From Nocardia sp. NBC_01503 (GTDB lineage: Bacteria > Actinomycetota > Actinomycetes > Mycobacteriales > Mycobacteriaceae): a stretch of 64,000 bases of DNA. The notes beneath the pieces were generated by a model that searched no databases, had not been told where the DNA came from, and worked only from the letters and a program-made list of their open reading frames with translations. A program made the translations under genes and the position numbers. The stretch spans positions 3,968,001 through 4,032,000 of the forward strand of contig NZ_CP109596.1 in assembly GCF_036327755.1 (NCBI RefSeq), written 5' to 3'. Shown here piece after piece: positions 9,416-17,861 of the stretch (within the stretch, counting starts at the first letter, position 1; each line of letters begins with the position of its first letter).

Positions 9416-9676
9416 ATGATGGGTGCATTCTCGACATCCCCGCAGCGCGCCATAGCGCGGTCGGGGGAGCCTGCGGTAGCGAAGTCGCCGCGGTCGTCGG
9501 CAATTCTGGCCCGTATCGTCGCCTGGCTGATCTTCCTTGGCGGAGTCGTCGGCGCGATCCTCGGGATTGCGGGTCTACGGGTCGAGATAACCGTCGCGGG
9601 GCTGATCCTCGCCTGTACCGCCGGTTTGATCCTACTCAAACTGCGCGCCGACGCGGCAGCGCCGGAGAGTCGCTGA
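9416..9676 (+). CDS. small membrane protein with two predicted helices
   Basis: 86 aa from the ATG at 9416 (a second ATG follows at 9419), both preceded by GAGGAG at 9407-9412. About 30 polar residues are followed by two hydrophobic segments (I-V-A-W-L-I-F-L-G-G-V-V-G-A-I-L-G-I and I-T-V-A-G-L-I-L-A-C-T-A-G-L-I-L-L) joined by a short loop, ending K-L-R-A-D-A-A. No family is recognised. The coding frame could be opened further upstream to 9299, but that part lies in the AT-rich island and lacks codon bias. Confidence 0.55.
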   Translation: MMGAFSTSPQRAIARSGEPAVAKSPRSSAILARIVAWLIFLGGVVGAILGIAGLRVEITVAGLILACTAGLILLKLRADAAAPESR

Positions 9677-9742
9677 GAATACGCGAATTCGCCACACCGA
9701 ATGGTCGCTGATCGAATTCGGCAACCATTCGGTTAATCGACG

Positions 9743-10669
9743 CTATTTGCGAATAACCCATTCGAAAGCTGCGGCTTCGGAGCGACTTCCCTCGACAGTC
9801 CGGGAACGATTCGGTTCGCCGAGTTCGGCCAGCAATCGCTCCGATATCGGCACCAGCGTCGCCAGTGCCTGCGGTGTGAACCATTCCGGTCGAGTGGCGA
9901 AGAGCAGATCCTCGCTCGAGGTGTTCCCGGAGGCGCCGGGTGCGAACGGGCAGCCGCCCAATCCGCCCAGTGACCCGTCAAGGACACCTGCGCCCGCGGT
10001 CAGCGCCGCCAGTGAATTGGCCACGCCCATGCCCCAGGTGTCATGTCCGTGGAAGACGATCCGGTGCTCGGGGGTACCCCAGTGCCCCTGCGCGGCAACA
10101 GCGCTCACCAGTCCGCTGACCTGCCCGGGATGTGCCTGCCCGAGCGTATCGGCCAGCACGATATCGCTCGACCCCTCCGCCCGGGGATCGCACGCGATGG
10201 CCAGCACCCGCCGCGGATCCACCGCCCCCTCGAACGGGCAGGTGAAAGTCGTTGCCAGACAGAGTTGAATCCGCCCCTCCACCGCCCGCGCGAACTCGAC
10301 GGCCGCGGGCATGGCGGCCAGGCTCTCCTCGGTGGTGCGCCCGATATTCGCCTTGTTGTGCGAATCGGAGACCGAGAAGCAGTACTGGAAGTTGCGCACA
10401 CCGGCGGCCGCGGCCTTCTCCACATGTCGCGGCGTGGCGACCCAGACCCAGCAGCGGGCCAGCTCCTCGGGCGTGAGCGCGGCGACCAGCTCGAGCGTAT
10501 TGGCCATGGGCGGCACCAGATCCGGCCGCGCCATGGAGCCGATCTCCAGCTCCGGCACGCCCAGTGCCAGCAGTTCGCGCACGATCTCCACCTTGCGTTC
10601 GGTGGGCAGCACCTTGCCGGTCAGCTGCAGACCGTCGCGCAGGGTGACATCGCGCAGGATCGCCGTCAT
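9743..10669 (-). CDS. HMG-CoA lyase family enzyme
   Basis: 308-aa aldolase of the HMGL-like TIM-barrel family. D-V-T-L-R-D-G-L-Q near the N-terminus provides a metal ligand and the catalytic Arg-Asp. H-G-H-D supplies metal-binding His residues, and the G-G-L-G-G-C-P-F-A-P-G-A-S-G-N signature carries the active-site Cys. HMG-CoA lyase splits 3-hydroxy-3-methylglutaryl-CoA into acetyl-CoA and acetoacetate at the end of leucine breakdown. ATG 10669 follows a strong GGAAGGGG. The CoA-transferase gene ends 37 bp upstream on the same strand, so the pair may activate and then cleave a dicarboxylic acid. Related hydroxyacyl-CoA lyases cannot be excluded. Confidence 0.88.
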   Translation of the reverse strand: MTAILRDVTLRDGLQLTGKVLPTERKVEIVRELLALGVPELEIGSMARPDLVPPMANTLELVAALTPEELARCWVWVATPRHVEKAAAAGVRNFQYCFSVSDSHNKANIGRTTEESLAAMPAAVEFARAVEGRIQLCLATTFTCPFEGAVDPRRVLAIACDPRAEGSSDIVLADTLGQAHPGQVSGLVSAVAAQGHWGTPEHRIVFHGHDTWGMGVANSLAALTAGAGVLDGSLGGLGGCPFAPGASGNTSSEDLLFATRPEWFTPQALATLVPISERLLAELGEPNRSRTVEGSRSEAAAFEWVIRK

Positions 10670-10706
10670 CACAACCCCTTCCGGTTGCTCACGCGCGTCA
10701 CGGTGG

Positions 10707-11918
10707 TCATCGGGCCGCCAGCGCATCGATCTCGGTATCGGACATTCCGAGCAGCCCGGAGAGGATTTCGCGGGTGTGCTCGCCCAGATCGGGGCCGACA
10801 TTGCGGATGGGCAGGGACCGGTTCCCGATCACCGGGACGATGCCGGTGAAGCCGACCTGTTTGGGTTCGGGTTCGCCCACATCCACCGGGAAGTGCTGAA
10901 TCATATTGCGCGCTTTGTACTGTTCATCGGCGACGATATCGGCGGCGGTGTAGATGGGGCCGCAGGGGATGGCGGCGGCCTCGAGAAGTCGCAGGGCTTC
11001 ATCGCGAGTGTGCCGCCGAGTCCATTCGGCGATGGACTCGTCCAGGCGATCGCGATTGCGCCAGCGGCCCGCATTGTCTTGCAGCTCAGGGTCGGCCGCG
11101 AGATCGGGGCGGTCGATGACCTGCATATAGCGCTGGAAGATGGCATCGCCATTGCCGCCGATGATAATGCTGAAGCCGTCACCGCACGGGTACGCGTTGC
11201 TGGGGGCGATGCCCTCCATTCGCCCGCCGACCCGTTCGCGATTGATGCCGTAGGCCAGATAATCCGGGACGAGCGACTCCATCACCGAGAGGATGGATTC
11301 GTTCAATGCCACGTCGATAATGCGCTGCGGCAGGGGAACTCGATCATCGGCACGCTCGCGCTGGAACAATGCCATCACCGTGCCGAAGGCGGCGTAGATG
11401 CCCGCGATCGAATCGCCGATGGAGACGCCCACGCGCACCGGCGGCCGATCCGGATCGCCGACGAGTTCCCGCAAACCGCCCACGGCCTCGGCGACGGCCG
11501 CGAATCCCGGTCGCTGTGACAGCGGTCCGGTCTGCCCGTACGCGGAGATGCGGGTGATCACCAGATCCGGATTGGCCGCATCGAGCGCCTCCGGTCCCAG
11601 TCCCCACTTCTCCAGCATGCCGGGGCGGAAGTTCTCCAGCAGGACATCGCAGTGCGCGATCAGGTCCAGCACGATCGCGCGCCCGGCCTCGGTGCGCAGA
11701 TCGAGGGTGATCGACTTCTTGTTCCGGTTCACGGTCCGGTACAGCATCGAGGTGTCGCCACCGTAGAGCCGCCAATTCCGCAGTTCGTCACCGGTTTTCG
11801 GCCGCTCCACCTTGATGACCTCGGCCCCGAAGTCGCCGAGTATGCGCCCCGCCGTCGGCGCGGCCACGTAGTTGCCCAACTCCAGAACCCGCACCCCGTC
11901 GAGCGGCCGAATCTCCAT
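10707..11918 (-). CDS. family III CoA-transferase (CaiB/BaiF)
   Basis: 403-aa class III CoA-transferase, moving CoA between carboxylic acids through an aspartyl-CoA intermediate. It starts P-L-D-G-V-R-V-L-E-L-G-N-Y-V-A, typical of the family, and has G-A-E-V-I-K-V-E-R-P, N-R-N-K-K-S-I-T-L-D-L and the catalytic Asp in V-S-I-G-D-S-I-A-G-I-Y. ATG 11918 gives the standard length. Paired with the HMG-CoA-lyase-like gene just downstream, it resembles succinyl-CoA:dicarboxylate transferases of the SUGCT type, which can recharge 3-hydroxy-3-methylglutarate. That substrate is an inference from gene context. Confidence 0.88.
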   Translation of the reverse strand: MEIRPLDGVRVLELGNYVAAPTAGRILGDFGAEVIKVERPKTGDELRNWRLYGGDTSMLYRTVNRNKKSITLDLRTEAGRAIVLDLIAHCDVLLENFRPGMLEKWGLGPEALDAANPDLVITRISAYGQTGPLSQRPGFAAVAEAVGGLRELVGDPDRPPVRVGVSIGDSIAGIYAAFGTVMALFQRERADDRVPLPQRIIDVALNESILSVMESLVPDYLAYGINRERVGGRMEGIAPSNAYPCGDGFSIIIGGNGDAIFQRYMQVIDRPDLAADPELQDNAGRWRNRDRLDESIAEWTRRHTRDEALRLLEAAAIPCGPIYTAADIVADEQYKARNMIQHFPVDVGEPEPKQVGFTGIVPVIGNRSLPIRNVGPDLGEHTREILSGLLGMSDTEIDALAAR

Positions 11919-12050
11919 GCGGGCAATTCTGCCCTGCGGCACTCGGGTGGACGTGAGAAGGCCGATGCGCCGTCGAGAGAACGAGGGTTCGTCGCATCGG
12001 CCGGGCTTCCCGCACATGGCGCACGCAAGAACAGCACGGGCGGGAAGGGC

Positions 12051-12217
12051 TCAGACAGCGCGCGGGGCGACCTGCTCGATAATCGAGTAGTGCTCGGCAT
12101 CGCCGGTGATGACGGTGCTGGGATCGGCGTGCACATCGACCGGGATATCGCCCGCGAGGGTGATGCGGGTGAGGCGGCGGGGCTGGGCGTCGTAATCGTC
12201 GACGGCGTAGTGCTGGG
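12051..12217 (-). pseudogene. 3' remnant of a TauD/alkylsulfatase-type dioxygenase
   Basis: On the minus strand, about 54 codons remain open up to a TGA at 12051-12053. They read T-Q-H-Y-A-V-D-D-Y near the start, then R-L-T-R-I-T-L-A-G-D-I-P-V-D. This is the C-terminal end typical of TauD/TfdA Fe(II)/2-oxoglutarate dioxygenases, including the last metal-site-proximal Arg segment. Nothing upstream encodes the rest: the frame runs straight into a half copy of the family A repeat. I infer that a recombination event at the repeat removed the 5' part. No start codon or ribosome site is left, so it is probably not expressed. Confidence 0.72.
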
Positions 12218-12245
12218 TGGGCCAAAAGCACGCTGGGATGACGGG
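12218..12245. repeat. family A repeat, half copy abutting the TauD remnant
   Basis: GGGCCAAAAGCACGCTGGGATGACG, the reverse complement of a left arm, with one arm only. It joins the dioxygenase fragment without a gap and lies upstream of the remnant and downstream of endonuclease IV. Confidence 0.8.
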
Positions 12246-12272
12246 GCGGGTGCGCCCGGATGCCCGGGGTGG

Positions 12273-13046
12273 TCAGCCGAGGTGTTCGCGGAGGAACGCC
12301 AAGTCTTCGGCGACGCCTTCGGCGGGGGTCTCCAGGACGATCGGGGCATCGCCCACCGCCTTGCAGACCTCCACCAGGAGTTCGGTGTCGATGGTGCCGT
12401 CGGCGAGATTCGCGTGCCGGTCCGCACCGGAGTCGAAGGAATCGCGGGAGGAGTTCAGGTGCACCAGGTCGATGCGGCCGGTGATGGCTTTGACGCGGTC
12501 GACGATGCCGAGCAGCTCCTCACCGCCCGCCCAGGCGTGGCAGGTGTCCAGGCAGAAGCCCGCGCCGAAATCGCCGACGGCATCCCAGAGCCGGGCGATA
12601 TCGTCGAAATGTCGTGCCATGGCGTGATTTCCACCCGCGGTGTTCTCGATGAGGATCGGCACCGCGAACCCGCCCTTGTCCTGCTGGCGTTCGAAGAGCT
12701 TGCGCCAGTTCAGGATTCCCTCGATGATCTCATCGTCCTTGCGGACATGCCCGCCGTGTACGACCAGACCGAACGCCCCGAGTTCGGCCGCCGCCGCGGC
12801 CTGCGCCGCCACCGCGCCGCGCGAGGGCATACGCAGCCGGTTGTTGAGACTGGCCACATTGATCTGATACGACGAGTGCACCACCACATCGATGGGGCTG
12901 GCCTTGATCTCCGCCGTCAAAGGGTGCGGGGTGGGCTTGTCCCAGCTCTGCGGATCGACCACGAACATCTGGATGACGTCGGCCCCCAGCTTGTCGGCGA
13001 AGCCGATGGGGTCGCTGTCGAGCCGAACGTGTGCTCCTATGCGCAT
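12273..13046 (-). CDS. nfo: endonuclease IV (apurinic/apyrimidinic endonuclease)
   Basis: 257-aa Zn-dependent AP endonuclease for base-excision repair. It cuts 5' of abasic sites and removes 3' blocking groups. The chain aligns by eye with M. tuberculosis End: R-I-G-A-H-V at the N-terminus, V-H-G-G-H-V, E-N-T-A-G-G, G-F-C-L-D-T-C-H-A-W, L-V-H-L-N-S-S-R-D, D-R-H-A-N and a final L-E-T-P-A-E-G. These supply the His, Glu and Asp residues of the trinuclear Zn site. ATG 13046 is chosen over the upstream in-frame start because the family begins at M-R-I-G. It is monocistronic. Confidence 0.93.
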   Translation of the reverse strand: MRIGAHVRLDSDPIGFADKLGADVIQMFVVDPQSWDKPTPHPLTAEIKASPIDVVVHSSYQINVASLNNRLRMPSRGAVAAQAAAAAELGAFGLVVHGGHVRKDDEIIEGILNWRKLFERQQDKGGFAVPILIENTAGGNHAMARHFDDIARLWDAVGDFGAGFCLDTCHAWAGGEELLGIVDRVKAITGRIDLVHLNSSRDSFDSGADRHANLADGTIDTELLVEVCKAVGDAPIVLETPAEGVAEDLAFLREHLG

Positions 13047-13249
13047 GCCCGCCAGCCTATCGCCGCCCACCGACAGGAGATCGTGATCACTCCTGTTGCG
13101 CTGGCGCGATTCGCGGAGATAGTTCGGTAGGACTCGATTGCGCTATGGTTTCGGTGTTTTCCGGATCGGCCCGAGCACGATCGCCGATCGTTTGCGGTAC
13201 GTCGAGCGCTGGTGGGTCCCGGCGCAGACGTAGGAAGTGGGAGCTCGAC

Positions 13250-15130
13250 ATGCTGTCCAGCGGTGATGTGTTTGCGGAATACGTTATCGAGCGGCAGCTG
13301 GGGCGCGGGGGCATGGGCTCGGTGTATCTGGCCAAGCACCCCCGGTTGCCCCGGCTGACGGCGCTCAAGCTGTTGAACCGGGAGATGGTGTTCGACAAGG
13401 AGGTTCGCGCGCGCTTCGAGCGCGAGGCGGACCTTGTCGCGCAGCTGGATCACCACAATATCGTCACCGTCTACGACCGCGGGCTCGAGGACGGGCAGCT
13501 CTGGATCTCCATGCAGTACATCGACGGTGTCGATGCCTCCAGCGTGAATCCGCAGACGCTGCCCCCCGAGCGGGCCGTGCAGATCGTCTCCGAGACCGCC
13601 GACGCGCTGGATTACGCGCACCGCAACGAGGTGCTGCACCGGGATGTCAAGCCCGCCAACATTCTGCTGGCGCGCTCCACCGGCGGTAAGGGTGAGCGTG
13701 TCTACCTCACCGACTTCGGTATCGCCCGGTTGCGCGATGACAGCGGTCAGAACCTGACCCAGACCGGAACCTTCACCGCGACACTGGCGTACGCCTCGCC
13801 GGAGCAGTTGACCGGTTCCACACTGGACGGTCGCTCCGATCAGTATTCGCTGGCCTGCACGCTCTTCTGGCTGCTCACCGGTTCCGGGCCGTTCTCGGCG
13901 ACCAATCCGGCGGCGGTGATTCAGGGACATCTGCAGCAGCCGCCCCCGCCGTTGAGCAGCGCCCGCCCCGGCCTGCCCCAGGCGCTGGACATGGTGTTGA
14001 ACAAGGCCATGGCCAAGCGTCCGGACGACCGTTTCCACAGCTGCGCCGATTTCGCCGCCGCCGCCAAGCAGGCGCTCTCCGGGGCGAGCTCACCCGCCAT
14101 GCCGCTGGTGAATCCGCGCACCGCACCGCCGATGCCCACGTACACGCAGGGGCAGAATCCGACCATGGGGCAGATGGGTATGCCCATGACCGGCGGGCCG
14201 CAGCCCACCGCGAACGCCCCGATGTACACCGGTGGCCGGCATACCGCCGCCCCCGCCCCGGTCGTACCCAACCCCTATGCGGCGCAGGGCAATACCGCGG
14301 CCTCCGCACCGCAGCCGCTGTACGGGCAGCAGCCGCCGAATCGGCCGACGAACCAGTACACCAGCCCGCCGCAGTACAACGCGAGCCAGCCGCAGTTCAA
14401 CACCAGCGGGCCGCAGTACAACTACGGCGGCCCGCCGCCCGGACAGCCGCCGGGTATGGGTGGGCAGCGGCCGCCGCAGCCGCCGAAGAAATCCAATACC
14501 GGATTGATCATCGGCATCATCGCCGGTGTGGTGGTGCTGGTCATCGTCGCCGTCATCGGGCTGGCCGCGCTGGGCAGTACGAGCGATGACACCAAGACCA
14601 CCGCCGGCGGCGGCAGTACCGCCAAATCCGCGCCCGCGTCGGCGACCACCTCGGTCGCCTCGGGTTCGGACAAGCCCGTGGACTCCTCGGCGATCAGCAC
14701 GGAATTCTCCCGCCTGGTGCCCGCCACCAAGGACGGCGATACCGGCTACAACGGCGCCACCTGCTGGCTCGCCGACCCCAAGAGCCCGCCGGACAAGTCC
14801 GACGGCGAACCCGATTTCGGTGACTGGGCGGTGCAGTGGCGCTGCTTCGGCGGCGGCAACAACGGTGACCCGTTCTACCGGATCTACGCGTACTCCTCCG
14901 CCGCCAAGGCGCAGTCGGTGGTCAGCGGACTGCACCCGGACAAGAAGACCTCCGACAGCAGCGGCGGCAAGGCGTACACGAACTACCAGTTCACCGGTAG
15001 CGACCGCCCGCGCATGGTCACGGCCTTCACCGGCGACTCCAATCGCGGCCAATACCTGATGTACACCGACGGCGTCGTCGGCAGCATCGACGAAGTGCTG
15101 ACTTGGTGGCGTTCGGCTCCGCTCAACTAA
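13250..15130 (+). CDS. transmembrane Ser/Thr protein kinase, PknF-like (kinase 1)
   Basis: 626-aa Hanks-type receptor kinase. The N-terminal kinase domain (about 1-270) has the glycine loop L-G-R-G-G-M-G-S-V, the Lys in A-L-K-L-L, the catalytic loop L-H-R-D-V-K-P-A-N and D-F-G-I-A-R. A long Pro/Gln/Asn-rich juxtamembrane linker with recurrent Q-Y-N motifs follows (about 285-410). Then come one transmembrane helix (L-I-I-G-I-I-A-G-V-V-V-L-V-I, about 420-445) and an extracellular domain of about 160 residues with two Cys, which is the likely sensor. ATG 13250 follows GGGAG with 6-7 nt spacing. The catalytic domain most resembles mycobacterial PknF. Two more kinases of this kind and an ABC exporter lie downstream. 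Confidence 0.92.
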   Translation: MLSSGDVFAEYVIERQLGRGGMGSVYLAKHPRLPRLTALKLLNREMVFDKEVRARFEREADLVAQLDHHNIVTVYDRGLEDGQLWISMQYIDGVDASSVNPQTLPPERAVQIVSETADALDYAHRNEVLHRDVKPANILLARSTGGKGERVYLTDFGIARLRDDSGQNLTQTGTFTATLAYASPEQLTGSTLDGRSDQYSLACTLFWLLTGSGPFSATNPAAVIQGHLQQPPPPLSSARPGLPQALDMVLNKAMAKRPDDRFHSCADFAAAAKQALSGASSPAMPLVNPRTAPPMPTYTQGQNPTMGQMGMPMTGGPQPTANAPMYTGGRHTAAPAPVVPNPYAAQGNTAASAPQPLYGQQPPNRPTNQYTSPPQYNASQPQFNTSGPQYNYGGPPPGQPPGMGGQRPPQPPKKSNTGLIIGIIAGVVVLVIVAVIGLAALGSTSDDTKTTAGGGSTAKSAPASATTSVASGSDKPVDSSAISTEFSRLVPATKDGDTGYNGATCWLADPKSPPDKSDGEPDFGDWAVQWRCFGGGNNGDPFYRIYAYSSAAKAQSVVSGLHPDKKTSDSSGGKAYTNYQFTGSDRPRMVTAFTGDSNRGQYLMYTDGVVGSIDEVLTWWRSAPLN

Positions 15131-15163
15131 GCTCGGTGCCGCCTGCCTCGGCTACACCCGACG

Positions 15164-15259
15164 GTTCGCGGCCCGTCTCGATTCTGGACTGAGTGGAGCG
15201 GGGGAGCGAAGCGGAGGAGCGGAGGGAGGGAAGAATCGAGACTCCCTGGGGCCGCGAAC
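15164..15259. repeat. family B palindromic repeat
   Basis: 96-bp element. GTTCGCGGCCC...TCTCGATTCT at the left is mirrored by AGAATCGAGA...GGGCCGCGAAC at the right. The core (15188-15230) is purine-rich, GAGTGGAGCGGGGGAGCGAA and similar. It lies between kinases 1 and 2. Other copies are at 21823 and 49644. Confidence 0.9.
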
Positions 15260-15302
15260 AGCCGTAGCGCAGCGGAGGCAAGTCTGTACCGAAGGGAATC
15301 GT

Positions 15303-16862
15303 GTGCTGCGCAGCGGAGAGACGTTCGCGGGTTACCTGATCGAACGTGAGCTCGGCCGTGGCGGTATGGGGTCGGTGTATCTGGCCCGGCATCCCAGGTT
15401 GCCGCGACTGGTGGCGATCAAACTGCTCAGCGCGGAATTGTTCGGCGACAGTGAGGTTCGCGCGCGATTCGAGCGCGAAGGGGATGTGGTCGCGCGGCTG
15501 GACCATCCGAATATCGTGCCGCTCTTCGATCGCGGCTTCGATGACGACCGGATGTGGATCGCCATGCGGTACATCGACGGTATCGACGCCTCGATGCTGG
15601 AATCCGCGAATCTGCCACCGCGCCAGGCGGTTCGGATTATCGGTGAGACCGGGAAGGCTCTCGATTTCGCGCATCGCAAGGGTGTGCTGCATCGGGATGT
15701 GAAGCCCGCCAACATCCTCATCGAACGTGTCGACGGGGATGAGCGAATCTTCCTGGCGGACTTCGGTATCGCGCGCTTGCGCGATGAGAACACCAAACTC
15801 ACCCAGACCGGCTCCTTCACCGCCACCCTGGCCTATGCCGCCCCCGAGCAACTCTCCGGCCAACCGCTGGACCACCGCTGCGACCAGTACTCCCTGGCCT
15901 GCACCCTGTTCCGGCTGCTCACCGGCACTGTTCCGTTCGACGCCCAGCATCCGATCGCCATCATGCGCGGTCACCTGGACCAGCCCCCGCCCCCGGTCAG
16001 CTCACTGCGCCCCGGACTCCCGCCCGCCCTCGACGCGGTCATGGCCAAAGCCATGGCCAAACACCCCACCGCCCGCTTCGACTCCTGCACCGCCTTCGCC
16101 ACCGCCGCCCAGCAGGCCCTGGACGGTATGCCCGCGCAGACCTCCGGCGCGCGCCATCCGATGGCGGGTCAACCCGCGCCCGGCCCGACCGGCGGGCGGT
16201 TCCCCCGCGCTGTATCGAACACGCCCCCAACGCCATTCGCGACCCAGGGGATGGCCGGAGCGGCGCAGGGCAGGGGCGCAATGCCGCCGGGGATGTCCGG
16301 AGCGGCGCAGGGCAGGGGCGTGGTTCCGCCCGCCCAGGGGAAGCCATATGCCGCGGCGGGCAGCTCCGGCCAATTCCCGGTGCATCCCAATCCCGCTCCG
16401 GGAGCGTCCTATTCGGCAACGGGCCGGACCGGCGCCGCCTCATCGGCGACTGCCCGGCCGTCCGCGGGCGTTGCGCCGCAAGGCAAACGGCCCGTGACGA
16501 AGGCCGCCACCTCTCGTGCGGACTCCAAGACCCGGGGCAAGAAAGTCTTCCCGCCGCCGCCCAAGAAGCCGAAGAAGAAGTCGCGGACTCGCGGGTGTCT
16601 GCTGTGGCTGGTGGGGATCATTCTGATTCCGCTGCTGTTGGTGGCTGTGATCCTGGTGGCCATCGACCAGGCGCGCTCGACCGGGACGTCCAATTCGCCC
16701 GCGGTGACCCCGCCGCCCGCCCCGGCGCATACGACGACCGAGGAGTACTACGACACCACCACCGAACCGGAGCCCGAGCCATCGGGTGGGACCGCCAGCG
16801 CTACGCCGGAGTACACCACCACGGCGGCGCCCGCGCCCGTCTTCCCGTTCGGCCTGCACTGA
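15303..16862 (+). CDS. transmembrane Ser/Thr protein kinase, PknF-like (kinase 2)
   Basis: 519 aa from a GTG preceded by GAAGGGA. The kinase domain has the same landmarks as kinase 1 (L-G-R-G-G-M-G-S-V, A-I-K-L-L, L-H-R-D-V-K-P-A-N, D-F-G-I-A-R). The Ala/Pro/Gly-rich linker contains a 14-residue duplication, A-A-Q-G-R-G-A-M-P-P and A-A-Q-G-R-G-V-V-P-P. A strongly basic K-K-P-K-K-K-S-R-T-R cluster precedes the transmembrane helix (L-L-W-L-V-G-I-I-L-I-P-L-L-L). Only about 65 Thr/Pro/Glu-rich residues lie outside, with no folded sensor domain visible. It is probably a paralogue that arose by tandem duplication and then lost or replaced its sensor. Confidence 0.9.
   Translation: MLRSGETFAGYLIERELGRGGMGSVYLARHPRLPRLVAIKLLSAELFGDSEVRARFEREGDVVARLDHPNIVPLFDRGFDDDRMWIAMRYIDGIDASMLESANLPPRQAVRIIGETGKALDFAHRKGVLHRDVKPANILIERVDGDERIFLADFGIARLRDENTKLTQTGSFTATLAYAAPEQLSGQPLDHRCDQYSLACTLFRLLTGTVPFDAQHPIAIMRGHLDQPPPPVSSLRPGLPPALDAVMAKAMAKHPTARFDSCTAFATAAQQALDGMPAQTSGARHPMAGQPAPGPTGGRFPRAVSNTPPTPFATQGMAGAAQGRGAMPPGMSGAAQGRGVVPPAQGKPYAAAGSSGQFPVHPNPAPGASYSATGRTGAASSATARPSAGVAPQGKRPVTKAATSRADSKTRGKKVFPPPPKKPKKKSRTRGCLLWLVGIILIPLLLVAVILVAIDQARSTGTSNSPAVTPPPAPAHTTTEEYYDTTTEPEPEPSGGTASATPEYTTTAAPAPVFPFGLH
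16251..16334 (+). repeat. 42-nt in-frame tandem duplication inside kinase 2
   Basis: Two units of 42 nt (16251-16292 and 16293-16334) sharing CCGGAGCGGCGCAGGGCAGG. They encode 14-residue repeats in the juxtamembrane linker. Confidence 0.8.
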
Positions 16863-17069
16863 GCTGACATTCGTCACTCGATCCCGGCGGGCCGTCGAGG
16901 GGTGGACGACGTGCCGGGCTGACGGTGTTTCTCGCCTGGACGAGCAGTGGTTCCGCCGGGCTGCGTACGGGGTCGGGATGAGGTGGGGGATTAAGGAATC
17001 CATGTGGGTAGGTGGCCTCGGGGGGATCCCGGATGGCGTGCGCGGGCCGCGCCCGACACACTGGACACC

Positions 17070-17861
17070 ATGACTTCGAATGTCTCCGATCCTGTCGGGC
17101 TCGCCAAGAGCGCGGACGCAGTCGCCGCGCGGGCCACCGACCTGGTGAAGATCTACGGTTCGGGCGATACGCAGGTCCGGGCACTCGACGGGGTGTCGGC
17201 GGATTTCGCCAAGGGGGAGTTCACCGCGATCATGGGGCCTTCGGGGTCCGGTAAGTCGACTCTCATGCACTGCCTAGCCGGGCTGGACGCCGCGACGGCG
17301 GGCACCGTCCACATCGGCGATACCAACCTCACCGAACTCTCCGACAAGGGTATGACCCAGTTGCGCCGCGATCGCATCGGATTCGTCTTCCAGGCGTTCA
17401 ACCTGGTGCCGACGCTGACCGCGCTCGAGAATGTCACCCTGCCGCTGGATATCGCGGGCCGCAAGGCCGATGAGGAGTGGCTGTCGACCGTGCTCAAGCG
17501 GCTCGGTCTCACCGATCGTCTGACGCACCGGCCCAGTGAGCTGTCCGGCGGTCAGCAGCAGCGGGTGGCGTGTGCCCGCGCGCTCGCGGGTAAGCCGGAC
17601 ATCATCTTCGGTGACGAGCCGACCGGCAATCTGGATTCGCGCTCCTCGGGTGAGGTGCTCTCGATTCTGCGGGCCGCGGTGGACGAATTCGGGCAGACCG
17701 TGGTCATCGTGACCCACGATCCGCGCGCGGCTTCGTACGCCGATCGTGTGGTGTTCCTGGCCGACGGCCGGATTGTCGATGAATTGCGTTCGCCGACCGC
17801 CGATTCCGTACTCGACAAGATGAAGTCGCTGGAGACCAGTGGCGTGGAGGCGGAGCACTGA
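17070..17861 (+). CDS. ABC transporter ATP-binding protein, MacB/LolD type
   Basis: 263-aa ATPase that powers the permease encoded immediately downstream. It has Walker A G-P-S-G-S-G-K-S-T (about residues 57-65), Q-loop F-Q-A-F-N-L-V-P-T, signature L-S-G-G-Q-Q-Q-R-V, Walker B I-I-F-G-D-E-P-T-G-N-L-D and a switch His in V-T-H-D. The Q-Q-Q-R-V signature and E-P-T-G-N-L-D are typical of the MacB/LolD/FtsE group, which drive mechanotransmission rather than classical import. Its TGA overlaps the permease ATG (TGATG), so the two are translationally coupled. No clear ribosome site precedes ATG 17070. Confidence 0.93.
   Translation: MTSNVSDPVGLAKSADAVAARATDLVKIYGSGDTQVRALDGVSADFAKGEFTAIMGPSGSGKSTLMHCLAGLDAATAGTVHIGDTNLTELSDKGMTQLRRDRIGFVFQAFNLVPTLTALENVTLPLDIAGRKADEEWLSTVLKRLGLTDRLTHRPSELSGGQQQRVACARALAGKPDIIFGDEPTGNLDSRSSGEVLSILRAAVDEFGQTVVIVTHDPRAASYADRVVFLADGRIVDELRSPTADSVLDKMKSLETSGVEAEH

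Noticed and set aside
12218..12272. Dioxygenase fragment as part of the endonuclease IV operon
   Set aside because: Endonuclease IV has its own start and stop; the fragment has no start codon or ribosome site.
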